Below, piece after piece: positions 8,215 through 17,034 of a DNA stretch of 64,000 bases. Positions within the stretch are counted from its first letter, which is position 1. Every line of letters starts with the position of its first letter. Both the position numbers and the translations under genes were made by a program. The notes below the pieces were generated by a model. The model was not told the DNA's origin and did not search any database. It worked only from the letters and a program-made list of their open reading frames with translations. Source of the stretch: Candidatus Angelobacter sp. Gp1-AA117 (GTDB lineage: Bacteria > Acidobacteriota > Terriglobia > Terriglobales > Acidobacteriaceae). The stretch lies in NCBI GenBank assembly GCA_003223515.1, contig QHVI01000050.1:1-64000 (forward strand). The letters are read 5' to 3'.

Positions 8215-9412
8215 AGTTGACCTGCTGCTGGGCAGAAATGCCGAGAATGCAGCCACTCTCTTCACAGTCATGAAGCAGCGCAGAACGCTCTCCTTCCTCG
8301 ATCATCTGCGAGACCGCGCCGACAGTGAAATCAAGGCCGCCTAATTGGCCGCCGGTTGCGGCGGAGGGGAAATAGCGGTGGATGGTGAGCGGCTTGTAAG
8401 GTATTTCACGCTCCAGCATCCTGCCCGCAACCCGGATTGCATCGCGCAGTTGAACCGGCGCCGCCTGGGCCGATTCTCCTATGCTTCCCAGCGCCTGAAG
8501 GCCGGAGTTGATCCAGCGCGCAGTTTCAATATCTTCGTTCAACTTGGTTGCCAGCATCAGGTGGTAGACGCGCATCAGAGTGTCGGCAGTATTGGGCTCG
8601 CCGAGCAAGGGAATGTATTGCGGCTTGGGATCGAGATAGATCACATGCAGCTCAGTGGCTCCCATTTCGATGGCCGGCGCCAATGGGGTGTTTTCAACCA
8701 CGCCTCCATCCACGTAGATATCGCGCCCGATCTGCACCGGCGGAAAAATGCCGGGAATGGCGGAAGAAGCCATGACGGCCAGAATGCCCAGGCCCTGCCG
8801 GAAATCAGCGTTGCAGAAATGCACCGCCTCTCCTGTGATCCAGTTGGTGGCAATGATGTTGATGCGATGCTCACTGTTGAAAATATCCTGCTCGTTGATC
8901 ACGCGCGGCAACATGTCCTGAAACGGCCCGGTATCGACGAACGATCCGATATTGATCAGGTTGAAGAGCCGTTGCCTTACAGGACGATCAGAGGCCAGGA
9001 AATTTGCGGTTCGCCCGAGAAAGTACCTGCCGATAGTGAGACTATCGTTCACGAACTCACTGGCAATACGTTGAGGCGAGCGGACGCAATTGTAGTCGAG
9101 ATAATCGAAGGGATCGCCCACAAAACGAAAAACACCGTTGCCGCACTGTCCCGGCTGTTCGACCACGCGCTCCATCCAGATGTTTTCAAGAAGCATGGCA
9201 TTGGCGAGCAGGCTGCCTCCGTGGCTTCCGGTAATAATTGCAGCATTGAAGGCCCCCACGGAGGTTCCGGTAAAGATGTTGGCCAGCAGCGGCTGGTAGC
9301 TGGTGGCAGAACTGCGTCCGGCAAACAGCACTTTCATGGCCCCCACAGCAAACGCGCCATAAGCGCCGCCGCCGGAAAGAACCAGCGCCGTCTTTTCAGG
9401 GGTCGTGCTCAT
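8207..9412 (-). CDS. Patatin-like phospholipase / acyl hydrolase, 401 aa
   Basis: A patatin fold Ser-Asp dyad lipid acyl hydrolase. The oxyanion-hole motif GGGAYGAFAVGA lies near residue 15, the nucleophile elbow GTSVGAFNAA (G-x-S-x-G) near residue 50, and the catalytic Asp in DGGVVENTPL around residue 210. All key residues are present, so it is probably active on acyl lipids. No signal peptide is visible, so a cytoplasmic or granule-surface site is likely. The ATG at 9412 overlaps the stop of the upstream gene (ATGA), and the downstream giant gene overlaps its end, which indicates translational coupling. In this context it could release or transfer acyl chains made by the ACP/KS module near 33-36 kb, but that link is inference. 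Confidence 0.93.
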   Translation of the reverse strand: MSTTPEKTALVLSGGGAYGAFAVGAMKVLFAGRSSATSYQPLLANIFTGTSVGAFNAAIITGSHGGSLLANAMLLENIWMERVVEQPGQCGNGVFRFVGDPFDYLDYNCVRSPQRIASEFVNDSLTIGRYFLGRTANFLASDRPVRQRLFNLINIGSFVDTGPFQDMLPRVINEQDIFNSEHRINIIATNWITGEAVHFCNADFRQGLGILAVMASSAIPGIFPPVQIGRDIYVDGGVVENTPLAPAIEMGATELHVIYLDPKPQYIPLLGEPNTADTLMRVYHLMLATKLNEDIETARWINSGLQALGSIGESAQAAPVQLRDAIRVAGRMLEREIPYKPLTIHRYFPSAATGGQLGGLDFTVGAVSQMIEEGERSALLHDCEESGCILGISAQQQVNYA

Positions 9413-10722
9413 GAGCCCGCTCCGGAGATCACCCAGGGCGGGAGGGATTTTTCATCGAGCCAGTCAGGGAACCTGCGCCAGGTGGCGAGAGAGCCGAGAA
9501 CGGTTTCATAGTGCTGGCGGAAATGCTGCACCAGGAAATTCTTTTCGAGTTGCTCGAGCGAGATGCAAAGGATGCGCGCGGCGTAATCTCCACTCAAGGC
9601 ATTAGCGGCATTCACATAACCAAGTACAGGATCAACCGAGAACTGCAGCGGAAGTTGCTCCAGAGCGTCTTTTGCAGGCGCAAACAGGCGGGAGGCAATC
9701 CCAAACGAAAACAGGTCAGCAAGGCGGAATCCCCAACTCACGGGATTCACAACCACATTGGTCACCTGCCGGGGCCGGTTGGAAATGAAGATCATCCGCA
9801 CGCTGACATAACCGGTTTTATAGACACGGAAGTTGATCAATTCCAGAGCGGCATCGAATTCGCCGGGGCCGTAGCCAAAAAGTCCCGGCGTGGGATTTTT
9901 CACAAACGAATAGCCGATGCCGAAGTCACCCAGCACGCCGGGCAAATGATTCTGCCTGTCATTGATAAAGTCCTGGTGTACGACCAGGTTGCTCTCTTCG
10001 TTGAGGGCAAATACCATCTCCGGACCGTCTGGTCCAAAGGGGCGGGTGCGAAAGTTGAAGTCGAAGATGCGAACCTTGAGAAGCAGCCACTCGTAAAGCT
10101 TGCCTACCAGGCGCTGATCAACAATGGCCATCTGGTCATAGGTGGGGAAAGCGCGCACCTCGTTTGCGCCCACCGGTTTATAGAAAAGCTGGTTGAAGCC
10201 GAATCCGATCTGGCTGGGCCGTGGCACCGGGCACCAGCTTAACCGCGACAATGCGGGCGGTGGCGTGGGCTGCGACTGTTCCACGTGCGCCTCCGGTTCG
10301 CGAAACGAGCTGATCCGCATCCAATACTTCAGGACGAATTCGCGCATCTGGTCTGCCATCCATTGCGCTGACTCAAGGTTCAGGCTGGCGGGCGCGCGCG
10401 TCTGGTCATAGAACATCTCCTGCACATTTCCCATGACCGGCATCAATGTGCCGCTCACCGGCGCTTCACCATAAAAGCCGAAGCTACGGGTTGCGCGGTT
10501 GAAGCTTCGCTCCAGCGGGAATTGCTCGCTCGGGCCTCCGGTACGTTCCATCTCCCTCCACCAGCGCAGCAGATCCTGGCCTCGGGAAAGATATTCCGGG
10601 ACTTCAGACAGTAATGCGGCATTGCGCTGTATCTCCGGGGTGTCCCAGGGCTGCGGCGGATGGAACGCGGGCTCGGTTCCATGCTGGACGTTGAAGCCCG
10701 GATCGGGGCCGGCAGAGGTCAT
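9409..10722 (-). CDS. Unrecognised cluster protein, 437 aa
   Basis: The start is the ATG at 10722 (MTSAGPDPGF), four bases overlapping the stop of the upstream DUF1702-like gene. The track start at 10971 lies inside that gene and is rejected. The N-terminal 200 residues are Pro/Glu/Arg-rich and probably helical. The middle contains LYEWLLLKVRIFDFNFRTRP and a beta-rich stretch ending near the hydrophobic-looking LADLFSFGIASRLF. I see no signal peptide or known catalytic motif. It sits between a DUF1702-like gene and a patatin with overlapping codons on both sides, so it is very likely part of the same pathway or complex. Function unknown. Confidence 0.75.
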   Translation of the reverse strand: MTSAGPDPGFNVQHGTEPAFHPPQPWDTPEIQRNAALLSEVPEYLSRGQDLLRWWREMERTGGPSEQFPLERSFNRATRSFGFYGEAPVSGTLMPVMGNVQEMFYDQTRAPASLNLESAQWMADQMREFVLKYWMRISSFREPEAHVEQSQPTPPPALSRLSWCPVPRPSQIGFGFNQLFYKPVGANEVRAFPTYDQMAIVDQRLVGKLYEWLLLKVRIFDFNFRTRPFGPDGPEMVFALNEESNLVVHQDFINDRQNHLPGVLGDFGIGYSFVKNPTPGLFGYGPGEFDAALELINFRVYKTGYVSVRMIFISNRPRQVTNVVVNPVSWGFRLADLFSFGIASRLFAPAKDALEQLPLQFSVDPVLGYVNAANALSGDYAARILCISLEQLEKNFLVQHFRQHYETVLGSLATWRRFPDWLDEKSLPPWVISGAGS

Positions 10723-12107
10723 CGTTGTGAGCCTCTGGGGTAAGGATTGTCTTCCGTTCGCTGTGCAGGTGGTTGGGGACGAAGCAAAGCGTGTGCGGCC
10801 CGGCTGATGATTGCATCCCAGGTCGCTTGGGCGGTTGTTTCGGCTGTTGGATTCTGCGCGTAGCCGCCTGCCTGGTGATGCCCGCGTTGCGCCCAATCTC
10901 CTGCGCCTCGATAACGGAACAACTCGCCCATTGCGTCGTGCGTGCCGGAACGTTTCAGGGCTTCTTCGCAATTCTGCTGCACGTGCGTTCGCCAGATCGC
11001 GGCTGCAGAGGCAGAAGGTTGGTATTGCCGCAATGCGTCAAGAGATCTGGAAGATGAAGTTGCCTGAAGCCAGATCGCCAGGGCAGAGCCAACGCCATTC
11101 ACCGCTGCATCGTTTCCGGAAAGTACGTTTGCATGATGCTGCAGAAATGCCTCAATGATTTCCGGGTGACGAACATTGACCAGCGTGAGTGCCCAGCAGA
11201 ACCCGGCCACGGCATTTTCCCGGCCTGGCGAATGCGGAGGCCCGGAAAGAGATGATTGCAGTCCCTGCCAGGGTACGATCAGCCAGGGTAGGAAATTCGA
11301 GGGTGAAAAATAGATGGCCCGTCCCACGCCATGCCAGAAATAAGCAACAAGTTCTTCACTGAACGCAGAAAGCGACTGATCGATCTGTAAGAGCAAATGT
11401 GGATATAGATTGCGAGTCGCCAGACCCAGCGCTTCGCAGGTTACGCCAAAATAGCCGGGGCACGAACTGTTCCTGCAAATCTCAATAAAAACCTGCAATG
11501 CAGCGGAGGGATTTTGTTCGATGGAAGGCAGGAGCCATTCCGCCAGTGAGAGACTCATGCCCGCGTGCAAAGGTACAAGGCTGGCCGCCGGCAGCGACTC
11601 GCACTCGGCCAGGGAAGGGAGTTCTCCACGGCGCAGATGCAGGTCAGAGTAATAATGTCCCAGCCCTTCCATCAGCCACACGCTGCGGTAACTGTCATGG
11701 CTTCTCGCTCGTTCAACCAATTCCACCAGCGGCTCAGCGGTATGCTGTGAAATCCTGAGCTCTGAATCTACTTGTTCAAAAAGGGAGAAGGCCTCCAGTT
11801 TGTTCTGGAATTCCTGCCATACGATCCTGCTGTCCGGTCCCGAATTGAAAGACTTCAAAATGTCTGCCGCCTGATGCATCAGCTCAAGTCCCGTTCGGAA
11901 CATGCTGCGGCCGAGCATGCCGGGTTGCGCAGCTATCGCATTGCCGTCAGTCAGTCCAGATATGCCGGCGGCATGGGCCGGGCGAAGTTGCAGAAAATCG
12001 TTTTGGCGGGTAAGAAGTGACATGCTATTCCCGAGTTGCTGCATGGCAAGCAGTGAGATGGCCCAGGAGAGCCGGTTGATTGACTTAACAAGCTCTTCCA
12101 CCGCCAT
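10719..12107 (-). CDS. DUF1702-like (enediyne-cassette-like) protein with hydrophobic N-terminal module, 462 aa
   Basis: The N-terminus carries the cluster's module (LSWAISLLAMQQLGN), followed by MFRTGLELMHQAADIL. The body has a series of Gly-rich signatures: MEGLGHYYSDLH, VPLHAGMSLSLAEWLL, CEALGLATRNLYPH and YFWHGVGRAIYFSP. The order EG-x-G, G-x-x-x-A, x-GLG/ALGL, GxGRAxxF matches what I recall of DUF1702, a family known from enediyne gene cassettes, but the proteins are longer than usual. It is a paralogue of the 440-aa protein at 13024. The ATG at 12107 is chosen although the AGGAGG lies about 14 nt upstream. The track start at 12167 is a TTG. The biochemical role of DUF1702 is not known to me. 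Confidence 0.7.
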   Translation of the reverse strand: MAVEELVKSINRLSWAISLLAMQQLGNSMSLLTRQNDFLQLRPAHAAGISGLTDGNAIAAQPGMLGRSMFRTGLELMHQAADILKSFNSGPDSRIVWQEFQNKLEAFSLFEQVDSELRISQHTAEPLVELVERARSHDSYRSVWLMEGLGHYYSDLHLRRGELPSLAECESLPAASLVPLHAGMSLSLAEWLLPSIEQNPSAALQVFIEICRNSSCPGYFGVTCEALGLATRNLYPHLLLQIDQSLSAFSEELVAYFWHGVGRAIYFSPSNFLPWLIVPWQGLQSSLSGPPHSPGRENAVAGFCWALTLVNVRHPEIIEAFLQHHANVLSGNDAAVNGVGSALAIWLQATSSSRSLDALRQYQPSASAAAIWRTHVQQNCEEALKRSGTHDAMGELFRYRGAGDWAQRGHHQAGGYAQNPTAETTAQATWDAIISRAAHALLRPQPPAQRTEDNPYPRGSQR

Positions 12108-12263
12108 GCCTGGGCCATCGGCCTCCTGAGCAAAATCACGAGGTCCACGGATTGGATCAACCTGCAATTACCACCATCAGTATTCAATGCAGAGGTGATT
12201 CGGGCGGACACCAATCCTGTCGTCGGAAGAAAACACGATCAGCCGGCCCGGAGATCTAAGGAA
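12108..12263. other. Short intergenic gap in the cluster
   Basis: The 156 bp between the 249-aa gene and the downstream DUF1702-like gene hold no ORF of note. They include the only sizeable break in this part of the cluster, so a secondary promoter is possible. I see no clear -35/-10 pair. Confidence 0.4.
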
Positions 12264-13013
12264 TCAATCCTCCCGTGCAGATGCCGGTTTTGCGCCTATC
12301 TTGTCGCGAATCTCTTCCAGCACCTCGATCTGCCGCTCGTCGTGGCGGAATTTCTCGCGTGGGTATCTCTCCAGCACCTGGTAGAAGACCCGCAGGTACT
12401 TTTTGTCTTCAGGCGGAAACCCGGTGAGGTAGCCCTGGAAGGTGTACTTCTCGCCGGGATAATGTTTCCACTTGTGCGGCAGCCGGATACCCACAGCCGC
12501 CCGCCCTTCGGCTGTGGTTTCGTCTTTTACCTTCGCGAGTTCCTGGATGAACTCCGCTACTTTCCAGGCGGTAAAAGCATTGCCGTCCATGTTGTCGTAG
12601 ACCAGGTCTTCCTGCTCGGGAAAGGCATGCTCGTACTCGCGTTTTACAAACAGGATCTTGTAACGCACCAGCTTCAACATGTCGTCCCGCAGGTTTTTGT
12701 CCAATCCATTTCCATTGTTGTTGTCGTAGCTCAAGAGTTTTTCCTCCTCGTTCTGTGTTGCATTGGCGGTTGCATAGGTGTTTGCAGAATTCGTTTGCGC
12801 TTCAGCAGAGGTCTCCGGACGCACACCCGGTCCGGTAACCACCTGCATGCCCTGGTTGGTGACCTTCTGCATCTCCTGCATGGTCTTGATCAGCATGTCC
12901 ATGCCATAAACCAGGGCGGCGATCGGCAGCATCAGCAACTGGCCGAACACGCGCACCATGTTGCTGGAGCCCTGATCGTCGTTCATCCCATTGGTCCCGC
13001 TGCGATCATCCAT
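12264..13013 (-). CDS. Unrecognised protein with hydrophobic N-terminal segment, 249 aa
   Basis: After about 18 polar residues there is a hydrophobic helix (MVRVFGQLLMLPIAALVYGM), then a Met/Gln-rich helix (LIKTMQEMQKVTNQGMQVV). An Asn/Thr/Ala-rich linker leads to a charged C-terminal domain of about 150 residues (LVRYKILFVKREYEHAFPEQ ... YTFQGYLTGFPPEDKKYL). The helix plus low-complexity linker layout echoes the module seen in neighbouring proteins, although the SWA motif is not present. It starts 10 bp after the stop of the 440-aa DUF1702-like gene, so it is in the same transcript. No family recognised. Confidence 0.7.
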   Translation of the reverse strand: MDDRSGTNGMNDDQGSSNMVRVFGQLLMLPIAALVYGMDMLIKTMQEMQKVTNQGMQVVTGPGVRPETSAEAQTNSANTYATANATQNEEEKLLSYDNNNGNGLDKNLRDDMLKLVRYKILFVKREYEHAFPEQEDLVYDNMDGNAFTAWKVAEFIQELAKVKDETTAEGRAAVGIRLPHKWKHYPGEKYTFQGYLTGFPPEDKKYLRVFYQVLERYPREKFRHDERQIEVLEEIRDKIGAKPASARED

Positions 13014-13023
13014 TCGTATTCCA

Positions 13024-14346
13024 CTAATTCCGTGCAGCTACTCCATTCCCGGTTTCAAGCCGGCAGGCCAGCTCTTCCAGATCCTGGTACCGGAATACCT
13101 CTCCCAACGCATGATGCTGCTTGAGCACGGGGTAAAAGCGATTCAATCCCTGGGTGCAGGGACGCGCGACAAGCTGCTCCCATGATTCGGACTGCCGCTG
13201 GGTTACGGGCTGGTAGCGGCAGAATGACGAGATAAACGGCGCGTCTGGAGTTGTGTCCTGGCGCATGATGAGCGAAGACGCGACCCCATTGGCAAAACCA
13301 TTCTGCAGCGGCGAATCTTCTATATAGGTGCGAAGCACGCCTTCCATGATTTCCGGCTGGCGCATGTTGACCAGGACAACCGCCCAAGTCAGCCCGGCCA
13401 TAGCGCTCTCCCGTTCCGGGGCCGTTTCCGCTTCATTGTCTACACCTGTCCACACGGTGCTCAATACCGGCAGAAAATAGCGGCGTGAGAAGTACAGCGC
13501 TCGTCCCACGCCGTGCCAGTAATAGCCGAGAAGTTCCGGCGCCACCTGCCGCAGCGCGCCATCTACACTGCCCACCATGTCCGGATAAAAATCGCGCGTG
13601 ACCAGTCCCAAAGACTCGATGACCGGACCTAAATAACCTTCCCGCGCATTCTCCCTGGCGAGCCTCACAAATTCCTGGATCACAGCGCGAAATTCCGTGG
13701 GGGAAGATCCGGTGACCAGTGTGGGCGTTCCTGCTCCGAGCAGGTAATTCGCGAAAAACAGACCCATGCCTGCATGAAGCATCAGCAGGCTTGCGTCGGG
13801 GACATGCGCATTTTCTTCACGCAGCAAACCTCTGGGTGGACCGTGCAGTTGCCAATACAGGTTGGTGTAATACTGGCCCATTCCCTCTACTGCCCATAGA
13901 GCTTGAAATGCAGGCAGACTGTAAGCCTTCTCTACCAGTTCCGGCAAAGGCAGGAACTGATTGCCGGAAAGACCCAGTATGGATTCGAGATTGCTCACCA
14001 GCACAAAAACTTCAACCTTGTTGCGCAGCTCCTGCCACGCCAGATTCGCGCCCTGGGGAGAAGTAAACAACTCTGAAGTGCGCGCAAGCTGCTGGGCAAT
14101 GCGGAAACTCAGCCGCAGGACATTGTCAGGAGCCCAGGTTTGCGGCCTGAGCAGATTGAATACACCATCGACCACAACGCGCTGAAGGCCATCGCCCAAG
14201 GAGAAGATTGCCTGCTCGTTGAAGCCAAGCTGGTTCTGCGCCTCTTTCGTCAGAATATCGAGTACTTCAACTATGTCACGGTCTGGCACACTCATCTTGA
14301 AGTTTGTGCGAGAAACCATGACCGATGACGCATCAGGAAACGCCAT
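13024..14346 (-). CDS. DUF1702-like (enediyne-cassette-like) protein, 440 aa
   Basis: A paralogue of the protein at 10719. Matching signatures occur in the same order: WQELRNKVEVFVL, VEGMGQYYTNLYW, LHAGMGLFFANYLL, IESLGLVTRDFYPD, YYWHGVGRALYFSRR and AVVLVNMRQPEIMEGVL. The N-terminus lacks the SWA motif but keeps the second half of the module (LGDGLQRVVVDGVFNLLRP), shared with the Gly/Gln-rich protein upstream. The start is uncertain. The track start at 14367 is a TTG without a ribosome-binding site. The ATGs at 14346, 14319 and 14295 are all possible, and 14346 is used here. The DUF1702 assignment is from recalled motif order and needs a profile search. Confidence 0.7.
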   Translation of the reverse strand: MAFPDASSVMVSRTNFKMSVPDRDIVEVLDILTKEAQNQLGFNEQAIFSLGDGLQRVVVDGVFNLLRPQTWAPDNVLRLSFRIAQQLARTSELFTSPQGANLAWQELRNKVEVFVLVSNLESILGLSGNQFLPLPELVEKAYSLPAFQALWAVEGMGQYYTNLYWQLHGPPRGLLREENAHVPDASLLMLHAGMGLFFANYLLGAGTPTLVTGSSPTEFRAVIQEFVRLARENAREGYLGPVIESLGLVTRDFYPDMVGSVDGALRQVAPELLGYYWHGVGRALYFSRRYFLPVLSTVWTGVDNEAETAPERESAMAGLTWAVVLVNMRQPEIMEGVLRTYIEDSPLQNGFANGVASSLIMRQDTTPDAPFISSFCRYQPVTQRQSESWEQLVARPCTQGLNRFYPVLKQHHALGEVFRYQDLEELACRLETGNGVAARN

Positions 14347-14441
14347 TTGTGAAATATTCAGAGTCAAGAGTTTTCAGTCGAAACCGGCCTCAGCACGATT
14401 GCTGTTTACCTGCTGCAAGTCCTTGTAAGCGATCCCCTTCA

Positions 14442-15317
14442 TCAACTGCCACCGGGCATTGATCCCCAACCGGCCGCAGCACTGCTGTTGCCTGCGGGTG
14501 CGCCCGCATTGTTTCCGCCGTTCCCCTGCATTCCGGGCGTAAACATGGAAGCGGCTTGCCCCATCGCCTGACCCATAGCTGCACCAGCCTGCCCCATTGT
14601 TTGTCCCATGGCGGCGCCGGCCTGTCCCATTGCTTGCCCCATTCCCGCACCAGCCTGCCACATGCCTTGGCTCTCGCCTTGTCCTGTCCCTGATCCGCGT
14701 TGTCCTTGCCATTGACCTTGACCGCAGCCGCAGTTTCCACCGGAGCGTCCACCGCCAAACCACATGTTCGGGTTGAGCCAGTTGAGTGGGTTCAGCAACG
14801 CGAAAGCTGCATCGGTGGCGCTGCCTTGTCCTGTCTGGTAGTAAGATCCCGCGCCGCGCGTGCTGCCTCCATAGGATTGCTGGCCTTGTTGCCCGTTCTG
14901 ATACCCTTGCTGGCCCATGCCTTGCTGTCCATTCTGATAAGACTGCCAGCCTGCGCCTTGTCCGCCGTTTCCGTACATGGACCCGTACTGCTGCTGGCCC
15001 CCGCCGCCTCCATTGCGCTGGCCGTTCCCGCCCTGCTGGCCGAAAGCCGAACGCATCCAGTTCCCGGGATTAATCCAGTTGATGGGGTTCAAAGATGCAA
15101 ATGCCAAGTCAACGGCCTGAGCCTGCAGGTTGTCACCTGTACGAAAGATGCCCCTCATCGAATCGTCCAGTTGATCTACGGTCGCTTGCGTGACGTGCCC
15201 CAGCGAATCACCGTTGCGCTGCTGCCCCGGCCGGAAGAGATTCGCTGCCTGCTTTATTCCCAGCAGTGATAGCGCCCATGAAAAACTAATTGTGGACTTG
15301 GTAAGATCACGGATCAT
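14442..15317 (-). CDS. Phasin-like protein with Gly/Gln-rich low-complexity repeats, 291 aa
   Basis: The ATG at 15317 has AAAGGAGCAGGT directly upstream. The first about 90 residues are the clearest copy of the cluster module: SFSWALSLLGIKQAANLF, then GIFRTGDNLQAQAVDLAFAS and LNPINWINPGNW. A Gly/Gln/Asn/Tyr-rich region follows. The LNPxNWxNPxxW motif then recurs (FALLNPLNWLNPNMWF), and a tail of about eight G-Q-A/T-M-G-Q-A-x repeats follows. Amphipathic helices plus a disordered, sticky repeat region are the features expected of a granule coat or condensate scaffold. It has no enzymatic motif. It is the first gene of a sub-operon, preceded by a 150-bp gap (15318-15468) that may hold the promoter. 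Confidence 0.75.
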   Translation of the reverse strand: MIRDLTKSTISFSWALSLLGIKQAANLFRPGQQRNGDSLGHVTQATVDQLDDSMRGIFRTGDNLQAQAVDLAFASLNPINWINPGNWMRSAFGQQGGNGQRNGGGGGQQQYGSMYGNGGQGAGWQSYQNGQQGMGQQGYQNGQQGQQSYGGSTRGAGSYYQTGQGSATDAAFALLNPLNWLNPNMWFGGGRSGGNCGCGQGQWQGQRGSGTGQGESQGMWQAGAGMGQAMGQAGAAMGQTMGQAGAAMGQAMGQAASMFTPGMQGNGGNNAGAPAGNSSAAAGWGSMPGGS

Positions 15318-15468
15318 ACCTGCTCCTTTCTGAGCTTGCAGTCTGCTGTCCCTGTGCTTTCAGCTACATACCTCGGTTCTGAATACACATAGACCCATCG
15401 AGGTAGACAGCAGCCAATTTCTTATTTGCGAAGCGGGTAAAAATCGAGGCTGGCACTCCAGGAAGACA

Positions 15469-16944
15469 CTATCCGAACCTAAAGCCTGCGTGGAAGCCAA
15501 GATACAGGAGGTCATCCAGCGGAATCCGGGTTACAGGGCCAGGGGCAACCCTGGCTGCCTCGAATACCAGGAACGAGCTTTTTCGGGCAGCGGCATCGAA
15601 TTCCTGGCAGATCACGACTCCGTTTCCCGAGCCGGGCTCGCCAATGAAGACAGGCTCGCCGCCCAGGTAGCGCATCGGCGGGCATTGATAAATGTCCCCA
15701 ACGCTGTGCTGGTCCCAGCGCGCATGGACTAACTGGTCGAAAAACTTTCTGCCGGGGCGTCCGGTTGTGGAAATTCCCAGCATCCAGAGTTCGTCATACG
15801 AATGCATGGCACGGCGGGGGTCAGTAGCTGGAAAATCGGGAGCCTTGAGGTAGTCAAGGGCGATTCGCTCGATGATCTCTCGCGATTGCAGATCTATAAC
15901 CAAGCGTACAGGCCCACCCTGCGAGACATTGCTGAACAGATCCGGGATGGGTTGGTAGTAACCATAAAGTGGCTCATCATACTCAACCACATCCACGATA
16001 AGGCGCTCGCCTTGCTCGAATGAATTAATCAGGTGCAGACAGTGGCGATTTCCTACCGGCAGGGAAATAATCGGTTCACCGGTTTTGCGATCCAGGACGA
16101 GTAACCTGCTGCCTCGCTCGGGCTCCCACCGGAGCGACTCCATCACCGTCTTTCCTTCCTTCAGCAGGCCGTTGATATCCAGGAGGTATGGACTTAAATA
16201 GAAGATGGCGTAATTGCTGCTGATGCTGAAGTCGTGGACTGAACACGGATACTCAAGAGGCACAGATTTACGGTAACGCATCTCTCCATTTTGTAGACAA
16301 TAGAAGTACAGGCGCGGTGTCTGCGCGGAAAAGAATATGCCGAAGTTGAACATCTCACCAGTCTCGGCATCGAACTTGGGGTGAGCTGAAAACGGGCTGG
16401 CGTCATTCAGGCGGCCGCCGAAGGTGAATTGTCCGCGAGTCTCCAGCGTTTCCGGATCAAGCTCCCAAGGTAAACCCTGTTCACCAAAGGCCAGCAGCCG
16501 CCCCTCAAACGGATAGACGCTCACGTTCACCGGAGATTCGAGACCGTTGTGGGCGCGATTGAGCTGGCTGCCGGGAAATGCAGTGCCGAAGGTGCGAAAC
16601 AAAGGACGTCCGGCGTTCTGTTCTTCCTGAAACTTGCGGCTGCGAACGTAGCGGCTGCGCACCCGGATCATTTCTTTTTCGAAACGCAGGGCAGAAACCA
16701 TTCCATCGCCATCGAGCCAGTGACGCCAGGAAAACTCGCCAGCGCCGAAGCGGGCCGGACCGTTCAGGTAATACGTGCCACGAACAAAATCAGGAAGGGG
16801 CTGACCGATGGTTTCCAACCGGCAGTCGTGTTCCGGGAAGCTGGAGGAAAAGGCATGTTCAATACCGGAAGCCAGATCTTGTTGTGCCTCTTGCAGCACA
16901 TCGGTTGCGGCTGTCTCCAATGTCATCGTGCCCGTCTCATTCAT
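15469..16944 (-). CDS. Carotenoid oxygenase (RPE65/CCD family), 491 aa
   Basis: A seven-bladed propeller non-haem iron dioxygenase that cleaves carotenoids or related polyenes/stilbenes. Family features: RGTYYLNGPARFG near the start, WLDGDGMVSALRF, and four candidate iron-binding His in SAHPKFD, SVHDFSIS, an LHLINSFE-type block, and YLGFHAGF at the C-terminus. Length matches the family. The ATG at 16944 (MNETGT) is preferred because GAGGAATTT lies just upstream. The track start at 16959 has no proper spacing. There is no signal peptide. Its presence among desaturase-like flavoenzymes and HMG-CoA reductase points to a polyene or isoprenoid substrate, but the substrate cannot be read from the sequence. 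Confidence 0.93.
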   Translation of the reverse strand: MNETGTMTLETAATDVLQEAQQDLASGIEHAFSSSFPEHDCRLETIGQPLPDFVRGTYYLNGPARFGAGEFSWRHWLDGDGMVSALRFEKEMIRVRSRYVRSRKFQEEQNAGRPLFRTFGTAFPGSQLNRAHNGLESPVNVSVYPFEGRLLAFGEQGLPWELDPETLETRGQFTFGGRLNDASPFSAHPKFDAETGEMFNFGIFFSAQTPRLYFYCLQNGEMRYRKSVPLEYPCSVHDFSISSNYAIFYLSPYLLDINGLLKEGKTVMESLRWEPERGSRLLVLDRKTGEPIISLPVGNRHCLHLINSFEQGERLIVDVVEYDEPLYGYYQPIPDLFSNVSQGGPVRLVIDLQSREIIERIALDYLKAPDFPATDPRRAMHSYDELWMLGISTTGRPGRKFFDQLVHARWDQHSVGDIYQCPPMRYLGGEPVFIGEPGSGNGVVICQEFDAAARKSSFLVFEAARVAPGPVTRIPLDDLLYLGFHAGFRFG

Positions 16945-17034
16945 AAATTCCTCAATCATTCCTGTTGATCAGCGCTGACCAATTCCATCAGCGTCACTTG
17001 GCACGGCTTGCCGTGGATCAGCGGTAAGGTTTAT

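Noticed and set aside
8345-9511. 388-aa plus-strand ORF opposite the patatin gene
   Set aside because: The minus-strand patatin has intact catalytic motifs and coupled neighbours. The plus-strand product has no recognisable domain.
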